Made by a program: the position numbers and the translations under genes. Shown piece by piece: positions 1 through 6,594 of a stretch of 7,026 bases of DNA; the first letter of the stretch is position 1, and each line of letters opens with the position of its first letter. This DNA comes from Bacteroidota bacterium (GTDB taxonomy: Bacteria > Bacteroidota > Bacteroidia > J057), in the NCBI GenBank assembly GCA_963169475.1, contig CAUJFT010000147.1, positions 1 through 7,026 on the forward strand, read 5' to 3'. Under the pieces are notes generated by a model. That model did no database searches, had not been told where the DNA came from, and saw only the letters and a list, made by a program, of their open reading frames with translations.

Positions 1-1071
1 CCCATATTTACACTCTCTAATAGCGGAAACGTTACCCTTACTTCTGCCGTAATAGAATATGCCATTGACGGAGGAACTCCTCTGACGTATAGTTGGACGG
101 GAAACCTTGATTCATTGGAAACAGATGTCATTAATCTACCTTTTGTAACTACAACACCCGGAGGACACACCATTGCTTTTACCGTAGTCTCCTCTAACGG
201 TAGCCCTGATGCAGTAACAGGAAATAATAGTATGTCGCAGCCATTTTTTGTGCTATCACTTGGAGGAACTCCTCTTCCCTACACAGTAGATTTTGAGTCT
301 GCGGTTTTCCCACCGAATAGTTTGGTGATTGTAAATCCCGGAAATGGAGTTACTTGGGAGCTTGCCACGAATGCAGCAGCACTTGGGTTACAATCCGCAA
401 AAATTAGAAATATCAATATTAATATCGTAGGGGAGGAAGATGATATTCAATTGCCGGATTTCGATTTCAGTACTTATCAAACGCCACAATTACAGTTTGA
501 TTGGGCGTATGCCCCCTTCACTCAAGGGGCTTCGGATACCCTTCAGCTTTTGATTTCGGCAGATTGCGGTCTTACCTATGACAAGGTCTTAAATATGTCT
601 GGTATTTCTCTTCAAACAACTTCTGCTACGACTTCAGCTTTTATACCTACACTTCATCATTGGAAGCACAAAATTGTGGACCTCACTCCTTATGGTGGTG
701 CAGCTAGTGTAAAGATGAAGTTTAAAAATATTTCTGGTTATGAAAATAACTTGTATATAGACAATATCAATGTAACGGCAATCCCTACTACAGTAGGCTT
801 ACCTTCTTCTTTTGAGTTTTCCCAATCTGTTTCGCTTTATCCCAATCCAGCAAACGATATATTAAGTATTCAACTTTTTGCTAATCAAGCCGGATTACTG
901 AATGTGGAAATCTTAGACGTAGCCGGAAAACGTGTGTTATATCAAGATTATTCCTACCAAGAAGGGCAAAATGATTTCAAAACAAATCTTTCTACTATTG
1001 CTCAGGGTATATATTTTGTAAGACTGAATAATCAGCAAGAGAGTATAATACGTACACTTATTAAACAATAA
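1..1071 (+). CDS. T9SS-secreted protein with choice-of-anchor J/MAM-like domain (5' end missing)
   Basis: The frame is open from the first base, so this is the C-terminal 356 residues of a longer gene that starts outside the window; the TTG at 115 is not a credible start because coding sequence runs through it. Residues 1 to about 85 look like an Ig-like/CARDB-type module (ending SSNGSPDAVTGNNS). Residues about 92-260 resemble the choice-of-anchor J or MAM-like jelly-roll domain: the PYTVDFES opening, TWEL, the LQFDWAYAPF strand, the SADCGLTYDKV segment and the YIDNINV ending are typical. Residues about 276-356 are a type A T9SS sorting domain, with the SLYPNPA motif, a VEILDVAGKRV strand and the GIYFVRL ending. 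The protein should cross the outer membrane through T9SS and be released or anchored on the surface. This tail architecture is common on Bacteroidota metalloproteases and adhesins; the missing N-terminus would decide which this is. The secretion call is strong, the function open. Confidence 0.9.
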   Translation, partial: PIFTLSNSGNVTLTSAVIEYAIDGGTPLTYSWTGNLDSLETDVINLPFVTTTPGGHTIAFTVVSSNGSPDAVTGNNSMSQPFFVLSLGGTPLPYTVDFESAVFPPNSLVIVNPGNGVTWELATNAAALGLQSAKIRNININIVGEEDDIQLPDFDFSTYQTPQLQFDWAYAPFTQGASDTLQLLISADCGLTYDKVLNMSGISLQTTSATTSAFIPTLHHWKHKIVDLTPYGGAASVKMKFKNISGYENNLYIDNINVTAIPTTVGLPSSFEFSQSVSLYPNPANDILSIQLFANQAGLLNVEILDVAGKRVLYQDYSYQEGQNDFKTNLSTIAQGIYFVRLNNQQESIIRTLIKQ

Positions 1072-1092
1072 TTGCGCGAAGCAAAATATTTT

Positions 1093-1130
1093 ACGGGTGG
1101 TACAGGTTTAAGATGTACCACCCGTTTGTT
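1093..1130 (+). terminator. Intrinsic terminator after the first T9SS substrate gene
   Basis: A perfect 12-bp inverted repeat (ACGGGTGGTACA at 1093-1104 and its complement at 1114-1125) encloses a 9-nt loop and is followed by TTGTT and an AT-rich run. It starts 21 bases after the stop codon. The GC-rich stem stands out in an AT-rich gap and should end transcription before the WG-repeat gene. Confidence 0.88.
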
Positions 1131-1161
1131 TATATAATAGAATATAAATTTATCCTATGTT

Positions 1162-1191
1162 TTGTCCATAATTGTATGGATATTGCGTTTG
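1162..1191 (+). promoter_or_regulatory. Candidate Bacteroidota promoter for the WG-repeat gene
   Basis: TTG at 1162-1164 (within TTTTG) is followed after exactly 19 nt by TGCGTTTG at 1184-1191. This matches the Bacteroidota pattern TTG-N19-TAnnTTTG except for G in place of A at the second base of the -7 box. It lies downstream of the terminator and predicts a leader of roughly 55 nt. No other pair in this gap has suitable spacing. Confidence 0.5.
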
Positions 1192-1253
1192 CTACAAAGA
1201 ATGTACCTTTTTCAGAATATAGAATTATAGTTACAAAATCATAAAAAAATAAA

Positions 1254-3056
1254 ATGAGAAATCAAGGATTGTTAGTTGTGTTCCTTTTCTATTCTTTTCT
1301 TGTAGTGGGTCAGAGTTATCGCTATGCTATTTTTTCACCTGAAAATAAAAAAATCATGGAATTTGAATGGGACGACTACCGTGATTTTAGCGAAAACTTA
1401 GCCGTGGTTACCCTGAAAGGCAAATCCGGTTATCTTAATACTGAAGGAAAAATCGTAATTCCAAGTAATGGGGAGTTAGCCTATGATGAAGCCAATGATT
1501 TTAATAATGGGCTTGCTATTGTCAAGAAAAATGAAAAATACGGAGTGATAGATAAGCTGGGAAATATTGTTTTACCTATTCAATACGACGAGGTTGAGTT
1601 TGATACAAAAGGCAAGTTTGCAAAAGTGGGTAACTATTACAAGTATGCACTTATGACGGAGAAAGGAAAATTACTCACCCCGTTGAAATATTCGCAAATC
1701 ATAATTGATGATTCTCCTTTTCCCATAGCTACGAATGAAAGTTTCAACGGGGATACCTGGGGCTATCTCAATTCGGAGGGAGTGGAAATCATAAAACCTC
1801 AATATGAGGGTGCTTGGGCATTTCAAGACCATGTTGCAGTTGTCAAAAAAGATGGACTGATGGGATTGATTGATGAAAAAGGAAATAGCATTTTATCTCC
1901 CAAATATGAAGCAATCGAAAGACGGTTTGAGTTAATCACCGCCTATAATGGAGAGAAATTTGGGGTATTATCTATTCAAGGTAAAGAACTTACACCGCTT
2001 ATTTATAATAGTATTGGAACTCAACTTTATGGAATTTCGGACGGAATGCTCGCAGTAGAGAGAGAAGGAAAGTGGGGCTTTTTGAACGTACAGACTTGGG
2101 CAGAAGTGGTCTTAGAATATGATATGGTTAGACACTTCTCGGGGGGCTATGCGGCGGTAAATAAAAATGGTTTGATGGGTTTTATTAATAAATCCGGAAA
2201 GCCTATTACGGCATTGAAGTATGAGAGGGTAAATGACTTCTCGGAAGGAGTGGCGGCAGTGAGCCTTAATGGAAAATGGGGATATATAGACCAAAGTGGA
2301 AAAGAAGTAATTCCTTTAATATATGAAGCAGCTTACGAATTTGAGCAAGGAGTAGCTTCTGTACAAGTGGGAGAGGCTTGGAAAGCAATCAATAAACAAA
2401 ATCAATTTGTCCCTGAAAAAGTAATAGCTACCCCCTCTGACAAAAGCTATCATATTAAGCAGATAGACGAAACGGGCTTTTGCACCTTTGTTTATCCTAG
2501 GTTAAATCTCAAAGTAGAGAAATATTGGGACGGATTTGGAGATGCACATGATGGAAAGCTTACAGATTTGTCCTCTCAACAGCTTGTGGGGGAAAATATC
2601 GTATTTGACAATGGAAAAATTATCAAGGGAGATTTTTATGGAGCAGGAAAAAAAGTTACAATAGAGGACGTTCGGGGCATTGCCTTAGAAAATATTCGGG
2701 AAAAAATCAAAGAAAAAACAACTGAACCTCCAAAGCAAAAAACAAAGGAAGAAATAGTTGCCGCAAATAATGCCTATATCCGCGACTTAGAAGAGTTAGC
2801 GCAACTATATGAAAAAAGAGATAAACTCCGTTCTGATTTGTTAATCAGCGATTGGGATTTTCTGGATACACCAGAACAAAGGAAGGCAAAAGAAATAGCC
2901 CGCAAAAAGCCTTACATAGAAGTCTTGACAAAAATAGATGAAAAGATAGCCTATCTACTCAATCACCCGGAAACGGATAGTGAATATAGGGTAAACCTCT
3001 TAGAGACACAAAAGACGAACAAAGAGGAACTTTTAAAGGCTCAAAGCGATAGATAG
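1254..3056 (+). CDS. Exported WG-repeat protein with C-terminal helical tail
   Basis: The 600-residue product begins with a signal peptide (residues 1-20, hydrophobic LLVVFLFYSFLVVG, probable cut after Q20). There is no lipobox cysteine and no T9SS sorting domain, so a periplasmic location is likely. Ten WG-type repeats follow, starting near residues 57, 95, 130, 168, 202, 235, 273, 307, 341 and 375, at a period of 33-38 residues. The best preserved read KYGVIDKLGNIVLPIQYDEV and KWGYIDQSGKEVIPLIYEAA; the last one is degenerate. Such repeats form beta-rich arrays of unknown biochemical role. Residues about 390-480 form a separate region that I do not recognise (EKYWDGFGDAHDGK, FDNGKIIKGDFYGAGKKV). 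A Lys/Glu-rich linker (482-500) leads to a charged helical segment to residue 600, probably a coiled coil. The ATG sits in an A-rich context (AAAAAAATAAAATG), typical of this phylum. The repeat call is firm; no function can be assigned. Confidence 0.93.
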   Translation: MRNQGLLVVFLFYSFLVVGQSYRYAIFSPENKKIMEFEWDDYRDFSENLAVVTLKGKSGYLNTEGKIVIPSNGELAYDEANDFNNGLAIVKKNEKYGVIDKLGNIVLPIQYDEVEFDTKGKFAKVGNYYKYALMTEKGKLLTPLKYSQIIIDDSPFPIATNESFNGDTWGYLNSEGVEIIKPQYEGAWAFQDHVAVVKKDGLMGLIDEKGNSILSPKYEAIERRFELITAYNGEKFGVLSIQGKELTPLIYNSIGTQLYGISDGMLAVEREGKWGFLNVQTWAEVVLEYDMVRHFSGGYAAVNKNGLMGFINKSGKPITALKYERVNDFSEGVAAVSLNGKWGYIDQSGKEVIPLIYEAAYEFEQGVASVQVGEAWKAINKQNQFVPEKVIATPSDKSYHIKQIDETGFCTFVYPRLNLKVEKYWDGFGDAHDGKLTDLSSQQLVGENIVFDNGKIIKGDFYGAGKKVTIEDVRGIALENIREKIKEKTTEPPKQKTKEEIVAANNAYIRDLEELAQLYEKRDKLRSDLLISDWDFLDTPEQRKAKEIARKKPYIEVLTKIDEKIAYLLNHPETDSEYRVNLLETQKTNKEELLKAQSDR

Positions 3057-3071
3057 GCAAAAAAATGTGTA

Positions 3072-3197
3072 ATGCTTAGATATATGACAAAAAAGAAAAA
3101 TAGTCAAAACACAATGCTAAAAGAACTTTTTATAAAAATAAAATTATTCTTAGGTATTTGTATTGATTGGACGTATAGCCAAATATTGCAAAAATAA
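3072..3197 (+). CDS. Possible 41-codon ORF with signal-peptide-like end (marginal)
   Basis: A short frame opens with ATG at 3072 (further ATGs at codons 5 and 15) and stops at TAA 3195-3197, 15 bases after the WG-repeat gene. From codon 15 the product reads MLKELFIKIKLFLGICIDWT followed by YSQILQK: a basic start, a hydrophobic core and a YSQ ending that resembles Bacteroidota signal peptides. It could be a small peptide, the remnant of the start of a lost secreted-protein gene, or chance in AT-rich DNA. It has no clear promoter of its own; the -7 box for the next gene begins two bases past its stop. I favour chance or remnant over a working gene. Confidence 0.15.
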   Translation: MLRYMTKKKNSQNTMLKELFIKIKLFLGICIDWTYSQILQK

Positions 3198-3198
3198 T

Positions 3199-3206
3199 TA
3201 TATTTG
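3199..3206 (+). promoter_or_regulatory. -7 promoter box (TATATTTG) for the propeller gene
   Basis: TATATTTG is a perfect match to the Bacteroidota TAnnTTTG element. No TTG lies at the ideal 19-nt spacing upstream (nearest are 10 and 29 nt away), so the -33 half is missing or weak. A start of transcription near 3213 would leave a leader of about 72 nt to the ATG at 3285 but only about 9 nt to the ATG at 3222, favouring the downstream start. The leader holds a weak 5-bp hairpin (AAGCA 3231-3235 with TGCTT 3249-3253). Confidence 0.55.
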
Positions 3207-3284
3207 TAATTATTCAGTATTATGGAAAAGAAGCATCGTAAAAATAGGTGCTTTTATTCTTTCACTATCATTACAAAAATAGAA

Positions 3285-4877
3285 ATGAAGAAAATTAACT
3301 TTATTTTTTGGATATGTATGAGCTGGAGTGTAGGTTTTACATTCGCCCAAAAAACATTTTTGAACACGATTGGAAGTACAGAGGAGGAGCAGGGATACGG
3401 TATCGTTCAAACTACTGATGGCAATTTTGTGTCAGCAGGATTTACTTCAGGGCTTTCTAGCGTTGGGACTATGTCCTATTGTACAAAATATTCTAATAAT
3501 GGAGATATTCTATGGACAAAAACCATTGGGTATCTTGTACAAGAAAAGGCTTATGCCATTGCCCCTACAAATGACGGAGGAGTAATCATAGGAGGGGAGG
3601 GGAAGTATTGTGTGAATTTTAACTGCGGGACAGATGCCTTTATTATTAAATTAGATGCTTACGGAGAAGCCCAATGGACACGTGGATTTGGCGGAATTGC
3701 ATGGGATGATATTCAAGATATACATCAGCTACCAGACGGAGGGTATATCCTTGCCGGCAATACCGTTTCTTACGGGCAGGGAAGTTATGATATGTTTATG
3801 ATTCGTACCAATGCCAATGGTGATACCTTGTGGACTAAAACTTATGGTACTACGGGAGTGGTGTATGCAGAGGAAAAAACAGCGAATGTGATTGCCACCG
3901 AAGACGGTGGATTTTTATTGTGCGGAAATTTATATAAAGGAGATGATAATACCAGCAATAATTATCTTGCTTGTCTTATCAAAACCAATGGCAACGGGGA
4001 GGTACAGTGGGCGAATAATTACTATGGAGTAGGAATGACAGTGGATAAGGGCGTAAAGGCTCTCCAACTTTCCAACGGGAATTACCTACTTGCTACCTAT
4101 TCCGGTTTGATGACAATCAGCCCCTCGGGTTCAATTCTATCTAATAAGAAAATCCCGTCCGGTTTTACCTTTATTGGGGGACAGTGGGGTTGGGGTTCAA
4201 TTGCAGAAGGAATTGATGGGGATATTATTGCTTGTGGAGGACACGCAGGAGATGCTTGTATTTTTAAATTTGACCTAAATTGGAATATAATTTGGGCAAA
4301 AAAAATAGGGACAGGTGGAGGAAGTAGTTACGACTTCTTCCATGAAGTAACCCAAATTACAGATGGACGAATCTTAGTATCTGGCTATACCTCAAGTATG
4401 GGGGTAGGAGGGGGGAAAAGCGATAACCTCACAGTTGTCATGGATAGTTATGGAAATATAGCAAGCGGATGTGGAGCAGATATAACTATTACCTTAGATA
4501 ACCTTTCAGTTACCTCTGAACCGCGCACCGTATTAATTAAAAGTGGTTTTTTGACTTCCTCTCCAACAAGCACCGCCACTGACGTATCAAGTACAGCAGT
4601 AAGTACTCAAATTTGTAGTGAGAGCTATACTGTGGGCATTAGCGACATTCTCCATGAACATGTGAAAATATATCCGAATCCTTCACAAGGAGACCTAATG
4701 ATTCAAAGCGATATTCCCCTGCATCAACTAATGCTTTTTGATATGTATGGAAAAACCTTTATTTATCCATTATCTTCCCAAAACGTATTATTATTTCCTG
4801 AACTTGTCTCCGGTACTTATCTTTATCAAATTCAGACAGATAGGGGGCTTATTACGGGAAAATGGATAAAAAAATAG
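3285..4877 (+). CDS. T9SS-secreted seven-repeat beta-propeller-like protein
   Basis: Starting at the ATG at 3285 gives 530 residues. This start puts a classic signal peptide at the N-terminus (MKKINFIFWICMSWSVGFTF then AQ, cut before KTF); the in-frame ATG at 3222 would add 21 basic and polar residues ahead of it and is less likely. The body holds seven repeats of the form 'xTxDGGxxxxG...IxKxxxxGxxxWxKxxG', near residues 37-82, 89-136, 143-188, 199-248, 257-290, 304-342 and 352-397. Clear examples are QLPDGGYILAGNT with RTNANGDTLWTKTYG, and IATEDGGFLLCGN with IKTNGNGEVQWANNYYG. Repeat 5 is short and lacks the Trp strand. Seven such units suggest a seven-bladed beta-propeller. A Ser/Thr-rich linker (about 420-445) precedes the T9SS sorting domain (about 459-530: VKIYPNPSQGDLMI, LMLFDMYGKT, SGTYLYQIQT, final KWIKK). 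The product is probably surface-attached or released. No catalytic residues are recognisable; a binding role is possible but unproven. Confidence 0.93.
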   Translation: MKKINFIFWICMSWSVGFTFAQKTFLNTIGSTEEEQGYGIVQTTDGNFVSAGFTSGLSSVGTMSYCTKYSNNGDILWTKTIGYLVQEKAYAIAPTNDGGVIIGGEGKYCVNFNCGTDAFIIKLDAYGEAQWTRGFGGIAWDDIQDIHQLPDGGYILAGNTVSYGQGSYDMFMIRTNANGDTLWTKTYGTTGVVYAEEKTANVIATEDGGFLLCGNLYKGDDNTSNNYLACLIKTNGNGEVQWANNYYGVGMTVDKGVKALQLSNGNYLLATYSGLMTISPSGSILSNKKIPSGFTFIGGQWGWGSIAEGIDGDIIACGGHAGDACIFKFDLNWNIIWAKKIGTGGGSSYDFFHEVTQITDGRILVSGYTSSMGVGGGKSDNLTVVMDSYGNIASGCGADITITLDNLSVTSEPRTVLIKSGFLTSSPTSTATDVSSTAVSTQICSESYTVGISDILHEHVKIYPNPSQGDLMIQSDIPLHQLMLFDMYGKTFIYPLSSQNVLLFPELVSGTYLYQIQTDRGLITGKWIKK

Positions 4878-4922
4878 GAAAACTATGGACTACATCTCTG
4901 ATTGTATAAAACTTGGTTTTTA

Positions 4923-4949
4923 TTGCGTATAAATTATTCTGTATCTTTG
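4923..4949 (+). promoter_or_regulatory. Promoter of the MFS transporter gene
   Basis: TATCTTTG at 4942-4949 is a perfect TAnnTTTG -7 box, followed by CGGGC. TTG at 4923-4925 lies 16 nt upstream, slightly short of the usual 19; another TTG at 4913 is too far (26 nt). Transcription starting near 4956 gives an unusually long leader of about 120 nt before the transporter ATG. Confidence 0.65.
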
Positions 4950-4981
4950 CGGGCGATTTTGAATAAATAGCTTACGTTTAA

Positions 4982-5048
4982 GGAGACTTGTTTTTTTGAG
5001 AGAGCGGTGTTTTTGGGGTTTTATGTACAAAAAAACAGATAAATCTCC
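4982..5048 (+). promoter_or_regulatory. Predicted stem-loop in the transporter leader
   Basis: TGTTTTTTTG at 4989-4998 is exactly complementary to CAAAAAAACA at 5028-5037 (10 bp). Further out, GGAGA at 4982-4986 pairs with TCTCC at 5044-5048 across an asymmetric internal loop. The apical loop (4999-5027) is 29 nt and contains a G-rich stretch and the ATG of a short upstream ORF. No T-run follows on the + strand, so this is not an intrinsic terminator. A control role is inferred from position only; the inner stem is almost all A-U and may be weak. Confidence 0.35.
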
Positions 5049-5076
5049 CTCAATATCAGGTCTTAATCAAGTATAA
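5023..5076 (+). CDS. Possible leader peptide (17 codons) upstream of the MFS gene
   Basis: ATG at 5023 opens a frame encoding MYKKTDKSPSISGLNQV, ending in TAA at 5074-5076. The transporter ATG at 5078 follows after a single base, in another frame, the spacing expected for translational coupling by ribosomes that stop and restart. The ORF starts in the apical loop of the predicted leader stem-loop and runs through its 3' strand, so translating it would disrupt the stem. Leader peptides of this kind precede several ribosome-targeting-drug resistance genes in bacteria, but a 17-codon frame can easily arise by chance. No coding evidence beyond position can be seen. Confidence 0.3.
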   Translation: MYKKTDKSPSISGLNQV

Positions 5077-5077
5077 A

Positions 5078-6328
5078 ATGAAAAATACATCTGAAAACAT
5101 CAATGCTCGGCGGGTACTCCTTCCGGTTTTTGTTACTGTTTTTATAGATATGATGGGTGGGGGAATCCCCATTCCCATTATGCCCTCCCTCATACTTACG
5201 CCCGAAACCGCAATACTTAGTCCAGAGGTAGGTCCCGAGTTGCGCAAAATTATTTTTGGGTTTCTTACGGGCGCATTTTTCCTTGCCCAATTTATAGGCG
5301 CGCCAATTTTGGGGGCAATTTCGGACAGGGACGGCAGAAGAAAGGTACTTATGATTTCCCTTGGGGGTACTGTGGTTGGGTATCTTCTTTTTGCATTAGG
5401 AATTTATCTTAAATCCTTGCCCATTTTGTTTATAAGTCGGGTGCTTGCGGGTTTCATGGGCGGGAATATCTCTGTGGCATTGTCTGTAATTTCAGACGTG
5501 AGTACACCGGAAAATAAAACAAAGAACTTTGGGCTTATTGGGGCTGCTTTTGGGCTTGGGTTTATTTTTGGACCTGCTCTTGGTGGCATGTTGTCAGATA
5601 GCACAATATACAGTGGGTTTGGTTTGATTACTCCTTTTTTGGTTTCAGCACTTTTTACCTCTTTGAATATTTTGCTCGCAAACAGAAATATTCCTGAAAC
5701 TATCCGCGTCCGGTCTCAAAGAAAAGTGAATCTACTTACAGGGATTGATAATATTCGCGCGGCTTTTTATTCGCCGACCTACCGAATGATTTTTGGTATG
5801 GTATTTTGTATAACATTTGGGTTTGCTCTCTTTACTCAATTTTTCAATGTATTCTTGACGGAGGCTTTTCAGATGGATAGAACTAACATTGGTTGGCTTT
5901 TCTCATACGTAGGCATTTGGTCGGTCATTGCGCAAGGGGCTTTGGTGCGCCCATTATCTAAAAAATTTAGACCCGTTCAAATATTGAGTGTATCTCTTTT
6001 TGTCCTAAGCCTATTTCTTGTGCTAATAATTTTACCGCAGGAATCTTGGTATATGTACCTTATTATTCCTTTTATCGCTTCTTCACAAGGTATGACGCAG
6101 CCTAACGTTAATACAATCATAACAAATGCTTCTGCTCCCGAAGCTCAGGGGCAAATTTTAGGAATAAGCCAGTCTGTGCAGTCTCTTGCGATGGCAATAC
6201 CGCCTATGTTAGCCGGTTTCCTAAGTAATATTAATATTCGTTTCCCCAATTATATTGCTGCAATATGTATGCTTGGAGGGTGGGCTATTCTTTATTTTAG
6301 AGTACGAAAAAACCAAACCTCTACCTAA
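5078..6328 (+). CDS. MFS drug:proton antiporter, TetA-like (DHA1 family)
   Basis: The 416-residue product has the length and about 12 membrane helices of the DHA1 drug:H+ antiporters and sits in the inner membrane. Helix 1 carries the acidic residue typical of TetA proteins (D24 in VFIDMMGGGIPIPIMPSL). Motif A in loop 2-3 is intact (GAISDRDGRRKV, 79-90), as are the motif B arginine (R121 in SRVLAGFMGG) and antiporter motif C (GFIFGPALGG, 161-170, helix 5). The EAQGQILGISQSVQSL segment (355-370) matches the position of the EQGALQGLL stretch in TetA. The loop after helix 1 (about 40-58) is polar and looks longer than in TetA(B). These features support proton-driven efflux of a small molecule. 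Tetracycline as substrate is only one possibility, since many chromosomal Bacteroidota transporters share these motifs without conferring resistance. The start follows an A-rich TATAAAATG and lies one base after a short upstream ORF. Confidence 0.93.
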   Translation: MKNTSENINARRVLLPVFVTVFIDMMGGGIPIPIMPSLILTPETAILSPEVGPELRKIIFGFLTGAFFLAQFIGAPILGAISDRDGRRKVLMISLGGTVVGYLLFALGIYLKSLPILFISRVLAGFMGGNISVALSVISDVSTPENKTKNFGLIGAAFGLGFIFGPALGGMLSDSTIYSGFGLITPFLVSALFTSLNILLANRNIPETIRVRSQRKVNLLTGIDNIRAAFYSPTYRMIFGMVFCITFGFALFTQFFNVFLTEAFQMDRTNIGWLFSYVGIWSVIAQGALVRPLSKKFRPVQILSVSLFVLSLFLVLIILPQESWYMYLIIPFIASSQGMTQPNVNTIITNASAPEAQGQILGISQSVQSLAMAIPPMLAGFLSNINIRFPNYIAAICMLGGWAILYFRVRKNQTST

Positions 6329-6369
6329 TTAAGAGGGATTCGTAGTATATTTTAAGTATAAGTGAATAA

Positions 6370-6528
6370 AAAAACTAAGAAAATTATTACTAGTTAAAAT
6401 ATTGATTATTAATTATCTAATATTGTTAAGTACTGGTTTGAAATTAGTTTATGATATTATTTTTAGTTAAAAAACTGATAAACAATTATTTGTATATACT
6501 AAGAACTTATCATTAAAAACTAAGAACT
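6370..6528 (+). repeat. ACTAAGAA short direct repeats (three copies)
   Basis: ACTAAGAA occurs at 6374-6381, 6498-6505 and 6519-6526. The first and third copies extend to an identical 12-mer, AAAAACTAAGAA (6370-6381 and 6515-6526). The second and third extend to an identical ACTAAGAACT (6498-6507 and 6519-6528) at a 21-bp period, two helical turns, about 65-95 bp before the nuclease-fold gene. That is compatible with operator sites on one face of the DNA, an inference only. Confidence 0.45.
6383..6489 (+). repeat. Imperfect 34-bp direct repeat pair
   Basis: Bases 6383-6416 and 6456-6489 align without gaps at 27 of 34 positions, sharing ATTATT, TAGTTAAAA, TGAT and a terminal AATTAT. The copies start 73 bp apart. 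Low sequence complexity lowers the significance, but the shared TAGTTAAAA core and its ungapped flanks exceed what I would expect from composition alone. They could be an old tandem duplication or a pair of protein-binding sites. Confidence 0.45.
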
Positions 6529-6594
6529 ACTTATTCGTTATTCATTCCTAACTATTCGCTGCTTGGTAGCAAAAAAGCAAATACTTTTCGAAAA

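Larger units (their letters stand above)
6329..6594. other. Very AT-rich intergenic region with direct repeats
   Basis: This 266-bp gap between the transporter and nuclease-fold genes holds no convincing gene. Bases 6361-6540 are only about 17% G+C (31 of 180). It contains two families of imperfect direct repeats, listed separately. No perfect TAnnTTTG box was found; the nearest match (TACTTTTC, 6582-6589) is too close to the next ATG to be persuasive. No strong terminator follows the transporter: the CCTCT/AGAGG pair spanning its stop codon is short and has no T-run. Confidence 0.7.

Noticed and set aside
115..117. TTG as the start of the first gene
   Set aside because: The same frame is open to base 1 and encodes continuous domain-like sequence upstream of the TTG; the gene is truncated by the window edge.
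2112..2294. Minus-strand frame inside the WG-repeat gene
   Set aside because: It is a short antisense shadow of repeat-coding DNA with no protein-like features.
3210..3585. Frames overlapping the start of the propeller gene (minus 3210-3410, plus 3370-3585)
   Set aside because: Both overlap the signal peptide and first repeats of a convincing gene and show no domain or start signal of their own.
1..4877. Tandem duplication between the two T9SS substrate genes
   Set aside because: They share only the general sorting-domain pattern; the domains before it are unrelated and the tail sequences differ widely.
4905..4925. Intrinsic terminator after the propeller gene (AAAAC/GTTTT hairpin)
   Set aside because: The stem is only 5 bp, almost all A-T, with a 3-nt loop; too weak to call, and it overlaps the upstream half of the transporter promoter.
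5056..5604. Minus-strand frames opposite the transporter gene (5056-5247, 5063-5290, 5404-5604)
   Set aside because: They lie antisense to a well-supported membrane protein gene, overlap each other and encode no recognisable domain.
5078..6328. Naming the transporter tetA or calling tetracycline resistance
   Set aside because: The motifs place it in the TetA/DHA1 family, but substrate cannot be read from them and no resistance-element context (regulator, mobile element) is present.
6563..6589. Promoter TTG-N16-TACTTTTC just upstream of the nuclease-fold gene
   Set aside because: The box has one mismatch, the spacing is short, and transcription would begin at about the start codon, leaving no leader.
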